Assembly (NCBI RefSeq): GCF_018991925.1 | Contig: NW_024735312.1 | Coordinates: 5,001-69,000 of the forward strand | DNA length: 64,000 nucleotides | Source: Homarus americanus | Lineage: Eukaryota > Arthropoda > Malacostraca > Decapoda > Nephropidae | Direction: 5' to 3' | Part shown: piece after piece, positions 1 to 11,934 of the stretch | How positions within the stretch are numbered: the first letter of the stretch is position 1 | Layout of the letters: every line of letters starts with the position of its first letter | Position numbers and translations under genes: made by a program | The notes under the pieces: model-generated | Told to the model about the DNA's origin: nothing | Database searches by the model: none | Seen by the model: the letters and a program-made list of their open reading frames with translations, nothing else

Positions 1-640
1 GGAAAAGGTGACTTGGGAGGGTTGTGTGTCATTGCGGGTGATCCCATGGTCATTATTTCCATATTTTGTGTGACTATGTAATGATGAAGTGGTGAATTTT
101 ATGGATTATTTGTGATATTAGAGTTTCTGTGATAAACTGTTAGCTAATTCATTTTTTTTACGCATTACTTAAAAAAAATATGATGCATTCTATATAAACC
201 TTGGATGCATTAATTTTTTTTTTGTGGTCAGCGGTGATGCTGTGGATAGTGTACGGCATGAAGCTTTTGCTATCATCACTAGTTATTTTTAAATCTAATA
301 TATTTCTGTGGATTCTTATGTAATTAGCGAAGTCACCGACACGTAATTTTTTTCACCGATGATGCTCAGTATTTCTTAACACATAGTGATCGTTGCGCTG
401 ACAGGGAGGCGATGTTATTAGGCTCTACTCGACATGTCTTACGTTCAGTTTATTATTTCACGTATTAAAACTTCATACTAGTAAAAGTAGAACGTGTGGG
501 AATGTGTTTTAAATGGTGAAACGTGATTGTTGCGTGAACTCAGGTTGGGGTGGGCAGTGAAGCGTGCCGGGCCTCCACCACCACTGTCTCTGACGGCTTC
601 CTGCCTCCGCTTTCTTCTGCCATTATGTCTCTCTCATATA
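1..640. other. AT-rich unique sequence, no gene seen
   Basis: Stops are frequent in all frames and no protein family is recognisable. The last ~100 bases (540-640) are richer in GC and pyrimidines than the rest, but I see no convincing exon. Confidence 0.6.
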
Positions 641-790
641 AGAAGTAGGTTATGCTAGGTTAGGCTAGGTTAACTTAGGGGAGGTTAAATTTGGTTAGGA
701 TTGATTTGGCTTGATGGGGTTAGGTTTTATTGAAGTTAAGCTGAAATAAATTGGGTTAGGTTAGGTTCAGTTTAGGTTATATTCCTCCAG
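641..790 (+). repeat. Degenerate interstitial TTAGG-type repeat
   Basis: Many close variants of GGTTAGGTTA and GGCTAGGTTA follow each other with spacers. TTAGG is the ancestral arthropod telomere unit. The block is worn and internal, so it is an interstitial remnant or telomere-like simple repeat, not a chromosome end. Similar blocks occur near 9.1, 10.3, 36.3, 40.9, 47.5 and 54.5 kb. Confidence 0.75.
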
Positions 791-1644
791 ACAAAGGTGG
801 GATTTTTTAAAGGCTAAATTGATATAAATTAGGTGATAAGTTTGTGTGTGTGGAGGCCCGGGTGGGTCATGTTTGTCAACGCTTAGACTACGAGGATGTC
901 ATCTTGATCGTTGAGGTGAAGTTGGTTGTATTTTGATATCCTTTAGGCTGGGCTTGGTAAGGGAAGACACCCGAGGCTTTGTTCTACGGTGGTCCGATCC
1001 TTCCCGCGGTAACTGGGAATCACACTGGTGTTCGCCTCGCGGATGATAGGAATCATTGTGCTCACCTACGCTTCCCATCTAAATCACTGTGTCTACAAAC
1101 GCTCGGTTGGTTCTCATATTTCCTCCTTCATGAGAGCTGGTCGCCAACAACTGCAGAAGTTATATAGAGACTTAACGAGTGTCTTCTAATACTCCGTGTC
1201 GGGCATATTATAGAAAAATGACTTGCTGTTGGCTTAACTGCTGGCGAGATGATGAAGGTGACAAGCAGGTGTTGGCAGGTAGGTGCATATATTAATAAAG
1301 CATGGCCCCTCGTATGCTCAGGGTGATAGATTGTCTTATCATAATGTTAGGGTGGAGTGAAACCCAAGGACCAGCTGGATCTTGGTGAAGCCTTAGCCCG
1401 GAACGGATTATAGACTCGAGACCTACGCCATATGTGATGCTTTACATAAAGACGGATATGAGAAATCTATGCTTAACCTCAACTGCATTTTGAGTCGAAT
1501 TTCTCAGTCGTGATTCCTACTCCTGTAAAACAAATTAAAAAAAGAAGGGGGGGGACACATTTCTGCACCTTGGTTCATAGTGAGGCAATACTTGATGAAA
1601 CGAATTCACGAGAATCTTACTTTCTTCGTTGCCTCAGAGGTTGC
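791..1644. other. Unique intergenic or intronic sequence, no gene seen
   Basis: Mixed-composition DNA. A 62-codon open frame at 979-1167 resembles no family I know and lacks supporting signals. No tandem structure is visible. Confidence 0.55.
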
Positions 1645-1749
1645 ATGTATGTATGTATGTATGTATGTATGTATGTATGTATGTATGTATGTATGTGTGT
1701 GTGTGTGTGTGTATGAATGTATGGTGTGTGTGTGTGTGTGTGTGTGTGT
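1645..1749. repeat. Compound (ATGT)n/(GT)n microsatellite
   Basis: About 12 ATGT tetramers run into GT dinucleotides, then a short ATGAATGTATG spacer and a second GT run. The tetramer probably arose from, or grades into, the GT tract. All three forward frames read through it as Met/Tyr/Val/Cys, which is not evidence of a gene. Confidence 0.97.
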
Positions 1750-2349
1750 TAAAAGATCAGAAGGAAACCATATGCAGGTCCCCGGTAAAAAGTGCTTCTC
1801 TGTTTGAATATATATTTACAGTCACACGTGGTCGCCTTCCTCTTTCTTGTGTCAGCTGGAGAAACTAGTGGAGCCGGCGAGTGATTTCACCTTAATATTA
1901 CCGCAGGTATTAAAGCTGTACATATATTATGATGTATTGGGCTTAGCACACTACAGTACAGTCAGCACAGTCTCAGGCTGGTGTGTGTGTGTTTTGCTAA
2001 CCGTATGCCTGTATTTATAACAGTATACCTATGTATTTCTGAATACCTTAATAAATGTATGCCTTTTATGTCTAATCGGTGTATGCCTTTACTTGTAGAT
2101 ACGCCTTTTTTACCATTGTATTCCTTTTGATTTTAAGTATAATTTTATTTCTTCAGTAGAATTTTGCCTTCATCATTTTTTTTTTTTGCTTCGACTAATT
2201 AAAGTGTTGGTGACGGTACATGAAGGTTATTCGTCAGGTTACCTACACAGTGAGTATTGTACGCGAGGGTAAACACGTTATCTGCACCAGGTGATGTATA
2301 GAAGATGGCGAGGATAGTTTATTATTTATTATGTCCCCTGGAAAATAGT

Positions 2350-2351
<2 letters not shown>
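1750..2351. other. Unique sequence, no gene seen
   Basis: AT-rich sequence with no convincing open frame. It contains AAGATGGCG at 2302-2310, which matches the YY1/Pho core; a single site like this occurs by chance. Confidence 0.5.

Positions 2352-2397
<46 letters not shown>
2352..2397. repeat. (TC)n microsatellite
   Basis: Uninterrupted TC dinucleotides, about 23 copies. Confidence 0.98.
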
Positions 2398-2400
<3 letters not shown>

Positions 2401-2724
2401 GCAATAATTCTTCACCTGTTACTTCTGCCACGTAATTATGTTTTCACAACAAATGCGGCGCGAAACTGAAGGTATTTTCTCAGGTTTATTATCTATTTAC
2501 GAAGCGTGAATGGAGATTTATTTCCGAGTTATATAAGATAAATTGACGTTTCCTTGTGTAGGTCTTAGTTCACATATATATAATATATTTTACGAGGGTT
2601 TCAGGTCTTCACAGTAACTATAGACAGGGTGATGGCGCGCTATTTAAACTGTTGTAATTTAGTGAAGAAGAACAACAACAGCCTTGAGTTAGGTGTTTTT
2701 GTGTTGTCGTGGTGTGCCTGATGG

Positions 2725-3262
2725 GCCTTGTGGTTGTTGCATCTCCTCCTCCTCCCTTTCCTCTTCCCCACTTCTCCCCTCCAGATGCTCCCCCTCCCCT
2801 GCAATGCTGTTCCCCTCCCCAGCAGCTTCCTCATCCCCCACCCAGCACCTCCTCCACCCAGCAACCCCCTCCACCCAGCAACTCTCCTCCACCCAGCACC
2901 TCCACCTAGCAACCCCTCCACCCAGCAACTCCCCTTCCCCAGCTGCCCCCTCCCCCAGCCCATCCCATCTCTCCCCAGCCACTCTCCTCCCTACAATGCT
3001 CTGCTCCTTAACCTCATAACCATCCCCTTAACCTCCCCCATAACCATCCCCTTAACCCCTCACAACCATCCCCTAACCTCCCCCATAACCATCCCCTTAA
3101 CCCCCCCTCATAACCATCCTCTAACACCTCTAATCCTCTCCACTTACCTCCTCTTCCTTAACCTCTCACCTTACCTGTCTCTTAACCCCTCCCCTATACC
3201 CCATAACCCTCGCCCCCCTCTAATCCCTCTCCCTCTCCCCCCTCTAATCCCCCTTCACCTCG
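2725..3262. repeat. Pyrimidine-rich tract with two short-period minisatellites
   Basis: The plus strand is nearly all C and T/A. Around 2840-2935 the motif CACCCAGCAACTCCTC recurs. Around 3010-3120 a ~23-bp unit with ATAACCATCCCCTTAACC recurs. The Pro/Ser/Thr-rich open frames on the plus strand (up to 191 codons) and the Gly-rich ones on the minus strand follow from this composition, so I do not call a gene. Confidence 0.8.
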
Positions 3263-3451
3263 CCCCCCCTTGTTTTGTTCCTCTGTATCTCGGGATAACT
3301 TAATTACTTCCATCTCATTAGGGACTTCCTTGTTTCTGCCCATTACAGACCTACTTCCGTCCTCTCCTCCTACATCTTTGGCAGAGTTCCTTCAAGTATT
3401 TCACCGTGTTCCAGGAGAATTTCATCGCCTTGTATTCGTGTGTGTGTGTGT

Positions 3452-3712
3452 GTGTGGTATGATAGTAAGCATGGTGTGGTAGGGTCATGGTGTGGTAGGG
3501 GTCGGTGGTAGGGGTCATGGTATGGTAGGGGATCATGGTGTGGTAGGGTCATGTGTGTAGGGGGTGGTGTGGTAGGGGCATGGTATGGTAGGGGTCAGTG
3601 GTAGGGGCATGGTGTGGTAGGGGTCATGGTGGTATGGTAGGGGTCATGGTGTGGTAGGGGTCATGGTATGGTAGGGGTCATGGTGTGGTAGGGGTCATGG
3701 TGTGGTCTCGGT
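3452..3712. repeat. 17-bp minisatellite, about 14 copies
   Basis: The unit is GGGGTCATGGTGTGGTA, with GTATGG and GTGTGG variants and a few deleted copies. It follows a short GT run at 3438-3455. The unit shares a CATGGTGTGG core with the much larger 17-bp array at 62-63.4 kb. Confidence 0.9.
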
Positions 3713-4074
3713 ATTAAGTGTGTGGGGGGTGGGGTGAAGGTGGGCCAAGAGGGAGAGCCGGATGTGTGTGTGTGTATAGATGTGAAAGGTGGGAGCCTGG
3801 CTGTCCGGTTTTCCCCACACCTCTTGTTCCACTGGTGATTGTATTCCACGCCCACACCCGCGCTTACGCCCGCGAACACTAACGCCCACATCCCTCTCCA
3901 CCGACAACCCAATATACCACATCTGCCCATGACAACACACAATTGCCAAACGTTTTCTACCCAGGTGCAGCGCCGCGCCACTCTGAACACGACTTTGGTA
4001 TTTCGTTTTGTTTGTGTTTCATCCTCGACAGATGTTTTCATTGTAGTCCTTCCTCAGCTACAAACTTCTGGTCA

Positions 4075-4275
4075 TCATCATCATCATCAGTGCCACAAAC
4101 GTTTTCTTCCTGCTCGTCATCCACCACACTCCTCCATCAGTGCCACAAACGTTTTCTCTGACGTCATCCACCACACGACCCACATCAGTGCCACAAACGT
4201 TTTCTCTGACGTCATCCACCACACGACCCACATCAGTGTCATAAATGTTTTCTCTGACGTCATCCACCCACACCA
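4075..4275 (+). repeat. 48-bp minisatellite with CRE octamers, about 4 copies
   Basis: Three well-matched units and one diverged leading unit. Each contains CATCAGTGCCACAAACG, then TTTTCTCTGACGTCATCC, then CCACACGACC. TGACGTCA, the palindromic CRE/bZIP consensus, sits at 4159-4166, 4207-4214 and 4255-4262, exactly 48 bp apart. Because 48 is a multiple of three, open frames cross it on both strands. A run of ATC trinucleotides lies at its left edge. Confidence 0.9.
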
Positions 4276-5802
4276 GCTGCACTCTTAACTGTTTGCTTGT
4301 GTGTTGTGTTGTGTTGCGTACATCCCGCCGCAAGAATTTTGTGTCTTACTAACGTTGTCATCGACCCTCACTATACACTGCAGCTACTAGATGTTAAATC
4401 TCTTTGAGTCTTCCAAAAGTTTTATTGGCTTTAGTGTTAGTTAAGTTTCAGTCGACGTGATTATTATATGAATTTTGATGTTGAATTATTATTATTATTT
4501 TGTTTTTTAAGATTTTATTTCGATTTACAGTTAATTTTGGGTCTCGTTTGATTATTGTTTTTTTTTTTCCGTGAAACTTTTTGTTCGAGTTGAGTAAAGT
4601 TCGGTACATGTGTTGTGGATTTTGGTATTGGTGTGTTAATAGTGAGTTTAATCTAATTATAATGTCAAAGGAATTGGCTAGATGTGTATATATATGTTGC
4701 CAGTCGTTCATGTAAGAAGGTGTTGGTCCTCCCGATAGTTGCTGCCGGTTTAATAATAATCATAAGCCGCATCCGTACCTGGTGTAGGGTTGTAGAACTT
4801 TCCTTTTGTTTTAATATTATTGCCTGAGATTAGCGGTTGAGGTTCGGTGATATATCATGTGTTCGATTTTTTTTTATACAGCCTTTGTCTTGTGTTGATT
4901 GAGATTGTTAAGCAGAGTGTGGTGATGGGTGACATAATTATTGTGATATTAATGTTATATTTTAAGTTAATTGATCTTGTAGGGATTTAATGTAGTTGGA
5001 TATATTTATGTTCGTGAGTTGTGTAGTTTCAACATTCCTGGATTCATCTTCTTGAGTGAATTATGACGTTTTATGAATAGTATTTTTGAGGGATTCCCAG
5101 TTGTGATTTTACGTTGACTGAGATCTTGTTGAGCTGATATTGATGTGGGTACATAACTGTATTCAATTCGTTATAGCGGATGTCCAAACACCAAGCAGAG
5201 AAAGAGAGAGACCAAAGTTTTAGTTTACACAGGCCAGAGTCAATATTATCCCGTCTGAAATAACTTTGGCGAAGGTACATTTTATAATACGTCACAAGTG
5301 GCCAGTGTCAACATTATAAAACAAACGCGTACTCCACCGGGCTGCTGTGTTCCTCCCCAGTCTCGCCTCCACGTCACGTTTGAGGCGTCGTCCGTCAGCT
5401 TCGAGTCATCAGTCATGATCAATAGGGAAAAAAAATAATCCTCTGAAATTTTGTTGGTAGTGTGGAAGTATTTTTAACTGATATCTGGACCTTGAGAGTT
5501 GGAGGAGGAGAAGGAGGAGAAGAAGCTGCTGTCGGGAGAAGAAAACTTGGTGTAGAAACTATGATTGATGCTTAAAGATCCCGTGTTGTTGAAGTACATC
5601 ATCCCCCGGGTGTTTGTTTAGAGCTTGGCGTACAACTTAATTTCCTGGGTCACCATCTGATCAGCCAGGTCGTTGTTAGTGGACCAAGGGACCAGTACAG
5701 TTGGGCTTCCTGAGAGGTAGAGGTAAGAGAGTAAAGGTGACATTGGGAATTTGGATTGAGGATTTTGAGTTGCTGTAAGGAAGGTGGAGGGAGCTGTGTG
5801 TA
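4276..5802. other. AT-rich unique sequence, no gene seen
   Basis: Mostly T-rich plus strand with many stops. 5330-5410 is a more GC-rich patch. A short direct duplication, GGCCAGNGTCAANATTAT, occurs at about 5230 and 5300. None of the small open frames is recognisable. Confidence 0.5.
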
Positions 5803-5890
5803 ATAATAATAATAATAATAATTGACGGTTTATTGAAAAAGTTCTGCAGCCCGAAGGCTGAAAATATACATTGGACATAAATGACTTATT
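5803..5890 (-). mobile_element. Retroelement-like 3' end with (ATT)n tail, copy 1
   Basis: Read on the minus strand this is ATATTTTCAGCCTTCGGGCT, a short variable stretch, TTTCAATAAACCGT, then AATTATTATT. The same order occurs on the plus strand at 8095-8162. A shared body ending in a polyadenylation signal (AATAAA) and a simple ATT tail is typical of the 3' terminus of a LINE or SINE. No coding part is attached, so the copy is strongly 5'-truncated or a non-autonomous element. Confidence 0.6.
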
Positions 5891-5997
5891 ACATACATTG
5901 GTGGTTTAGCAAAAGCCTTCATTAGAGAAAGGCAAAGGAACATACAGTGAACATACAGATTAATGTAGGTGTTGAACAGCAAACACGTAGTGTCGTA

Positions 5998-6205
5998 ACT
6001 CCCTCCCAGATGGTGTTAGGAGGGACCTCACGTGGTGTAGTAGTTCCCTCACAGATGGTGTTATGAGGGGCCTCACGTGGTGTAGTAATTCCCTCACAGA
6101 TGGTGTTATGAGGGGCCTCACGTGGTGTAGTAATTCCCTCGCAGATGGTGTTATGAGGGACATGACGTGGTGTAGTAATTCCCTCACAGATGGTGTTATA
6201 TGAGT
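5998..6205. repeat. 45-bp minisatellite, about 4.5 copies
   Basis: The unit carries TCACAGATGGTGTTATGAGG, then GGCCTCACGTGGTGTAGTAA. The outer copies are more diverged. The 45-bp unit keeps the minus-strand frame open as a 15-residue repeat (NTICEGITTPREAPH), but nothing else suggests translation. Confidence 0.92.
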
Positions 6206-6441
6206 GAGGTGTGGTCTCAGGCCTTCCTATCGTAGACGGATTAACACATCGCTGGTTGTTGTTGGGTCTCACGGGCCGTTATCACTGGGTACCTGGGACC
6301 TCACTGTGTGAAGGTTAACTTGGGTACGACTGTTACTGTTGAGTTGTTCTCACTGACTTAAGCACTGTTCACCACTGTTCACCTCTGTTTAACACTGGTT
6401 CCATTCCTTTCCTAAATGAAATTGTAACTTCTGGCGAGAAC

Positions 6442-6442
<1 letters not shown>

Positions 6443-6501
<59 letters not shown>
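6443..6501. repeat. (GT)n microsatellite
   Basis: About 29 uninterrupted TG dinucleotides. Confidence 0.98.
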
Positions 6502-6505
<4 letters not shown>

Positions 6506-7273
6506 AGGATAACGGAGTAGGGAGGGTAGTGTGGTGATAGAGTAGAGAATGCAGTATAATGATGGAACAGGAAAGTCAGTGAAGTATTGTGTATTGGAGG
6601 ATGATGGAGTTAGGGAGGATGGAGGAGTGAGGGGGCGGCGGGCGGGATGAAGGACTTCCGGGAAGAGTGGATGGGTGAGCAGAGGGCGGAACACCACAGG
6701 ACGAGGCCGCCACACGGACCACGATTCTCAAAGACTTCTACGTTAAATCCTCCGCCCCCCCCCTCCGCTAACCCCCCGCCCCCTGTAGTTTGTAGATACG
6801 AACGTAATGAATTGCTGCGTTAATACACTATAGGAAATACAGGTAGACTATCAGCAGCATATTTGTTATGAGTATTTATTCCTGACGGAGAAACACAAAG
6901 ATGGCGTCGACATATAAACGAGCCTAATTGGATACGATCTCCTATTACCTGCAAACGGTGGATAATTATAATAAAAAAAAAGTTTAAATTTGCTGAAAAT
7001 CGACGTCATGTTTCCTGGACTATCATGAAATCCCGCGTGATTTTATTTATTTTTATTTTTTGTTGTCTCTCCTTTCCTGGTGGTGAGAGAAAGCGTCTAG
7101 TTACGGTAGGGTGTTACACTTCAATATGGGTGGTATTAACGTTCGGTGATCCTGAATGCCGCCTTGTACTCTTCTCTTGTTTAAATCACTGTACTTGTAC
7201 CGGCTGGACCTATATTTGTAACCTCGCCTCACTTTTGCTTTTCTTTTATGTGAATACAGAGACATGAAATGAC

Positions 7274-7276
<3 letters not shown>
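6502..7276. other. Mixed unique sequence with a GC-rich patch at 6620-6800
   Basis: The GC-rich patch holds an ATG at 6647 followed by nine open codons and a good splice-donor match (ATGG|GTGAGC at 6674/6675). An AAGATGGCG motif at 6898-6906 precedes a TATAAA at 6913-6918. These are individually weak signals. No protein family is recognised. Confidence 0.4.

Positions 7277-7306
<30 letters not shown>
7277..7306. repeat. (AC)n microsatellite
   Basis: About 15 AC dinucleotides, followed directly by a short GGGGT-rich stretch (7307-7340). Confidence 0.95.
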
Positions 7307-7308
<2 letters not shown>

Positions 7309-7517
7309 GAGGGTGGGGTGGGGTGGGGTGGAGTGGAGTAGGGGTTGTCACTGTGTCGCTAATGCCTCTGCCGCGACATCCATATATCACCCTGGGGACC
7401 AATTTTTAGTTAACCACCGGTGTTTTGGCCCCAGCCTCGTACATCACACACCTGCATCACACTCGTTAAAAATACATCTACCGTACCTTGGAATATTACC
7501 TCTCGCTGCTACTGGTG

Positions 7518-7544
7518 GAGAGAGAGAGAGAGAGAGAGAGAGAG
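7518..7544. repeat. (GA)n microsatellite
   Basis: About 13 AG dinucleotides. Confidence 0.95.
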
Positions 7545-7804
7545 TCATACCATTCTGAGGATCATTTTATAAGGTAGCGTTGAAATTTCCTTGGACGCGG
7601 CCGAGTGTAACAACATTGTCCTTCAGTACGTGGATCAGGACCGTGGATGATTGGCTGTACCCTATGAAACGAGGTGTCTGGAGTAGTCAGTCGTTCAGGC
7701 ACAGTTGAGTGAAGAAGTGGACTGATTTGGCGTTAGCTTCTGGTCACCACAAGACGTATAATTATTTACACAATCACATACATGCACGTATAGACACAGA
7801 GACG

Positions 7805-7806
<2 letters not shown>

Positions 7807-7867
<61 letters not shown>
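7807..7867. repeat. (AC)n microsatellite
   Basis: About 30 uninterrupted CA dinucleotides. Confidence 0.98.
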
Positions 7868-7871
<4 letters not shown>

Positions 7872-8162
7872 TGATCGCTATAAGAACAGCCCAGTCCCAA
7901 CCATTGTAAAAATTATCAATAACTTGTAATAAATCAGTGTATTCACTCCCAGTAAACACTGCTCTTTACACTGTCACTATGTTGAAATGAACTGTAGTTT
8001 GAGCCTTTCCCCATCTAGTTATTATATGTCTTATTTGTGTCACTTATGTTACTTGTATATTATTTGTAATTCGTAACCCATTCCCCAAATATGTAACTGT
8101 ATATTTTCAGCCTTCTGGCTGCCAAGTTCTTTCAATAAACCGTTAATTATTATTATTATTAT
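7868..8162 (+). mobile_element. Retroelement-like 3' end with (ATT)n tail, copy 2
   Basis: The plus strand ends TATATTTTCAGCCTTCTGGC, a short stretch, TTTCAATAAACCGTT, then AATTATTATT. Positions 8095-8162 match the inverted copy at 5803-5890. The T-rich sequence before it may be more of the same 3' UTR, but only the last ~65 bases are confirmed by the second copy. The ATT tail (8148-8162) is followed at once by an AC/GC run (8164-8185). The family cannot be named without the coding region. Confidence 0.55.
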
Positions 8163-8185
8163 TTACACACACACACACGCGCGCG

Positions 8186-8845
8186 AATTTGATATGTTTA
8201 GAATTTTGAACGTATTAAGTATTAGGAGATACAAGTTAAGTGGGTAGGGCGTTGCACTCAGGTGTCTGGAAATAACAACTTTTTGCCAAGGAGCTGAGGA
8301 GGAGGTGATGGTGGCGGCGGCGATGGTGATAACTGGTGACTGGATACGGTGGTGAGTGTGTTGCCCTGTCACCCTACAATAACAATACATTAAGTCTCCC
8401 GTAAAGATGCGCTACTAATGACTCTAGTTGGGCTTTTTGTAATATCTCCGTCAGTATAGGGTTGAAAGGAACGCCAGGCGCTACTGAATGCTTGTGTGGG
8501 TGTTTTTATTTTTTTTTTTCCCTCTTCCTTTTTACCTCTGCCCGAGTCACTGGTTTTCGTAGTGCAGTTTTTTTTTTTTTGAGAAATGTTGTTGTAGATT
8601 AAAATTTAGTCAAATTATAATGTGAATAAATAGAATGATTTTGAACGACATAACACCGAGCGTGGAAAAAGAGGATCAGCCTCTGGTTAGGCGAGAAAAA
8701 AACCTTGCGGTGACTTACATAAGAAAGGTAATGTTAATGTTGTGTGAGTGTAGTGTTTAGTTGACACTGAGGAGTCTTAGAGAACAAGTGAACACGTTGA
8801 TGATGATACTTAGATGAGTGTAATGTTGTTTTGTTTAGAATATTG

Positions 8846-8849
<4 letters not shown>
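8186..8849. other. Unique sequence, no gene seen
   Basis: AT-rich, with short T homopolymers at 8508-8518 and 8569-8580. Nothing recognisable is encoded. Confidence 0.5.

Positions 8850-8893
<44 letters not shown>
8850..8893. repeat. (GA)n microsatellite
   Basis: About 22 AG dinucleotides, uninterrupted. Confidence 0.98.
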
Positions 8894-8896
<3 letters not shown>

Positions 8897-9139
8897 GTTT
8901 GAAGACGAAAAAAGAAGATATGTTCCCAACGTCCTCAGATGCCGGGTAAAAGAAAGTGGATGCTAACGTCACTTAAAAAGGCACTTGAAGGTATACTGAT
9001 GATTTTTGTGGATATTTGGGGAAAGAACAATGGCCACTAACTCACCCGTCACAATAGGACCTTGGCCACTATTAAAGCTTATTGGCACTAATGGGAAGTG
9101 GTGAGGTCTCTATTAATGTGAGGTATGTCTATAAAAGTA

Positions 9140-9270
9140 TTAACCTAACCTAACCTAACCTAAACCTGACCGGACTAAACTAAACTAAATCAAACCTGAC
9201 CAGACCAGACCAGACCAGACCAGCCTTGCCGGCCCGGCCTGGACCAAACCAAACCAAACCAAACCAAATG
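9140..9270 (-). repeat. Pentanucleotide cascade: CCTAA, CTAAA, CCAGA, CCAAA
   Basis: Four CCTAA-type units (TTAGG on the minus strand) pass into CTAAA, then five GACCA units, then five CCAAA units. Each block keeps the five-base period while the sequence changes by one or two bases, as if a telomere-type seed mutated and re-expanded. A related CCAAA/CCAGAATAAA block is at 31527-31576. Confidence 0.8.
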
Positions 9271-9393
9271 CATTTCGGGATATAATTACTGTAATTATAT
9301 ACGATTAATCAGTAGGACCAAAAACTAAAAGCAAACAGAAATGAAAAAGAAAATGTTGGTAAGAGTTGACTACACAGAAAGTTTATGCTTAGT

Positions 9394-9421
9394 GGAGAGA
9401 GAGAGAGAGAGAGAGAGAGAG
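9394..9421. repeat. (GA)n microsatellite
   Basis: About 14 GA dinucleotides. A second short run lies at 9521-9536. Confidence 0.93.
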
Positions 9422-9639
9422 GTGAGGTGAGTGATAATGTGATAATGACTATTATTCCATACCCAGTCATAGCTGGTCTTGCCTTGACTTTCCTTCACAA
9501 CTTTTCTCTTTTATGAAACAGAGAGAGAGAGAGAGCTACCGGCGATATCTTGCACTGGTTCTGGGGGGGAGGTGGGTGCTTCTACGCTGGTATCGTGTGC
9601 TGGGACTGGGTTTAGTGTAACCGGCATTTTCTTGTTGCC

Positions 9640-9972
9640 AACCCACTCCCTCCCACTCTCACCACTCCCCACCTCATCCTCCCTCCCACTCTCACCTCCC
9701 TCCCCTCTCACCACTCCCTCCCACTCTCACTATTCCCTCCCCTCTCACCTTACCCCCCACCTCACCACTCCCTCCCCTCTCACTATTCCCTCCCCTCTAC
9801 CACTACCCCCACCTCACCACCTCTCACTATTCCCTCCCTCTCCGCTCTCACCACTCCCTTCTCCACCTCCCTATCCTTCTCACCACTCCCTATCACCTCA
9901 CCACTCCCTCTCACTTCATCACTCCCTCTCACACCTCACTACTCCCCCTCTCCCCTTCACCACCCCCCCCTT
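9640..9972. repeat. C/T-rich degenerate minisatellite
   Basis: The plus strand is built from variants of CACTCCCTCCCCTCTCAC with irregular length of about 16-24 bp. It is nearly purely pyrimidine over 300 bases. Ser/Pro/Leu-rich open frames here reflect composition only. Long mirror-like purine/pyrimidine tracts can form triplex DNA. Confidence 0.8.
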
Positions 9973-10789
<817 letters not shown>

Positions 10790-11396
10790 CTATGTATGTG
10801 TATTTTTGATATGATAACATCAATAAATAACAAAATAACAGACAAAAAAAAGAAAAAAAATAGTCAAAGCAAATTGGTTTAAAGTGTGTTGCCTATTACA
10901 AGAAAATTAGCTGAGTTTGCCCGTTTGTAGCGTGAAGGTGTTCTGGTCTGCTAGCTTCATCCTGATAGTAGCGAGCCAGCGAGTCTGTCAAGCGTTATTC
11001 ACTTAGCGTAATTTGCACTAACAAGTTCTTAAATTTATAATGTGTTATTATCTTCGCCTTTTTTAAACCCTATCTGCGGACTGCGTTTTATTATTAATAT
11101 TTTTTTTATAAATTAATGTACGTTAACATTGACACTACATTAGGTGAATCTGTTGCTTGGTATACGGGAACAATTTTCAAAACTAATGTGACGTATTTCA
11201 GCTGTTTTTATTGGTGTTGTTTTTTTATAAATTTTCGAAGGGTTTATATATTTTAATCCTTTGCCAAACATTTGTTAATTTACTTTTGTATTTGCGCTTT
11301 TTTATGAGTGCTGTTCACAATCCATTATACATTTATCGAAGCACCAACCAAATTCCGTATCGACAGCTCGATCCCGGTAACAAAAAGCTGTACTGC

Positions 11397-11398
<2 letters not shown>
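10790..11398. other. AT-rich unique sequence, no gene seen
   Basis: T- and A-rich on alternating strands, with frequent stops. Confidence 0.5.

Positions 11399-11458
<60 letters not shown>
11399..11458. repeat. (CT)n microsatellite
   Basis: About 30 CT dinucleotides. After it, 11519-11610 is CpG-richer and ends in a donor-like AACAAG|GTAGGA; this could be a non-coding first exon, but nothing else supports that. Confidence 0.97.
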
Positions 11459-11462
<4 letters not shown>

Positions 11463-11701
11463 AATACTGTGTATATATTTCGCTAGTGACTATTCGTTTT
11501 TTTTTCCTTCTCTCTCTCGCGGTCGGTGTGTCGTGAAAACAGTTAGCTACCGTAGAGTCGTCGCGGCCACCATTCTTGACGTCTCATTCACAGTAACAAG
11601 GTAGGAATTAGCACCAGTTTTTATCAGCCGTCGTTCCCGGGGAAGTCTTGTCAGGATTGGGGGTAAGTTTGATGGGAAAAGTCGACGGAGGATATAGCCG
11701 G

Positions 11702-11704
<3 letters not shown>

Positions 11705-11762
<58 letters not shown>
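11705..11762. repeat. (GT)n microsatellite
   Basis: About 29 GT dinucleotides. Confidence 0.98.
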
Positions 11763-11764
<2 letters not shown>

Positions 11765-11934
11765 ATGAGATATGGAGATAAGACGACTCCTAATTATAAT
11801 CCATTACGAGTGTTGGCTACGACCATTATTATCAAGAATTGAACCTAACGGCTGCGTAAGTTGTGATCGGGAACCAGTTTCTCCCCTAACTTGATCTTCT
11901 CCTCCTCTGGTTACTCTGGTGTCCGGCGAGGTGG

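Noticed and set aside
641..790. Telomere end
   Set aside because: The TTAGG-type units are degenerate and unique sequence continues on both sides.
2728..3303. 191-codon Pro/Leu/Ser-rich plus-strand frame
   Set aside because: It comes from a pyrimidine-rich tract with few possible stop codons. No domain, signal or splice support is present.
5325..5420. GC-rich patch with CATCAGTCATG as a promoter and start codon
   Set aside because: The ATG frame ends after seven codons and there is no TATA or donor at useful spacing.
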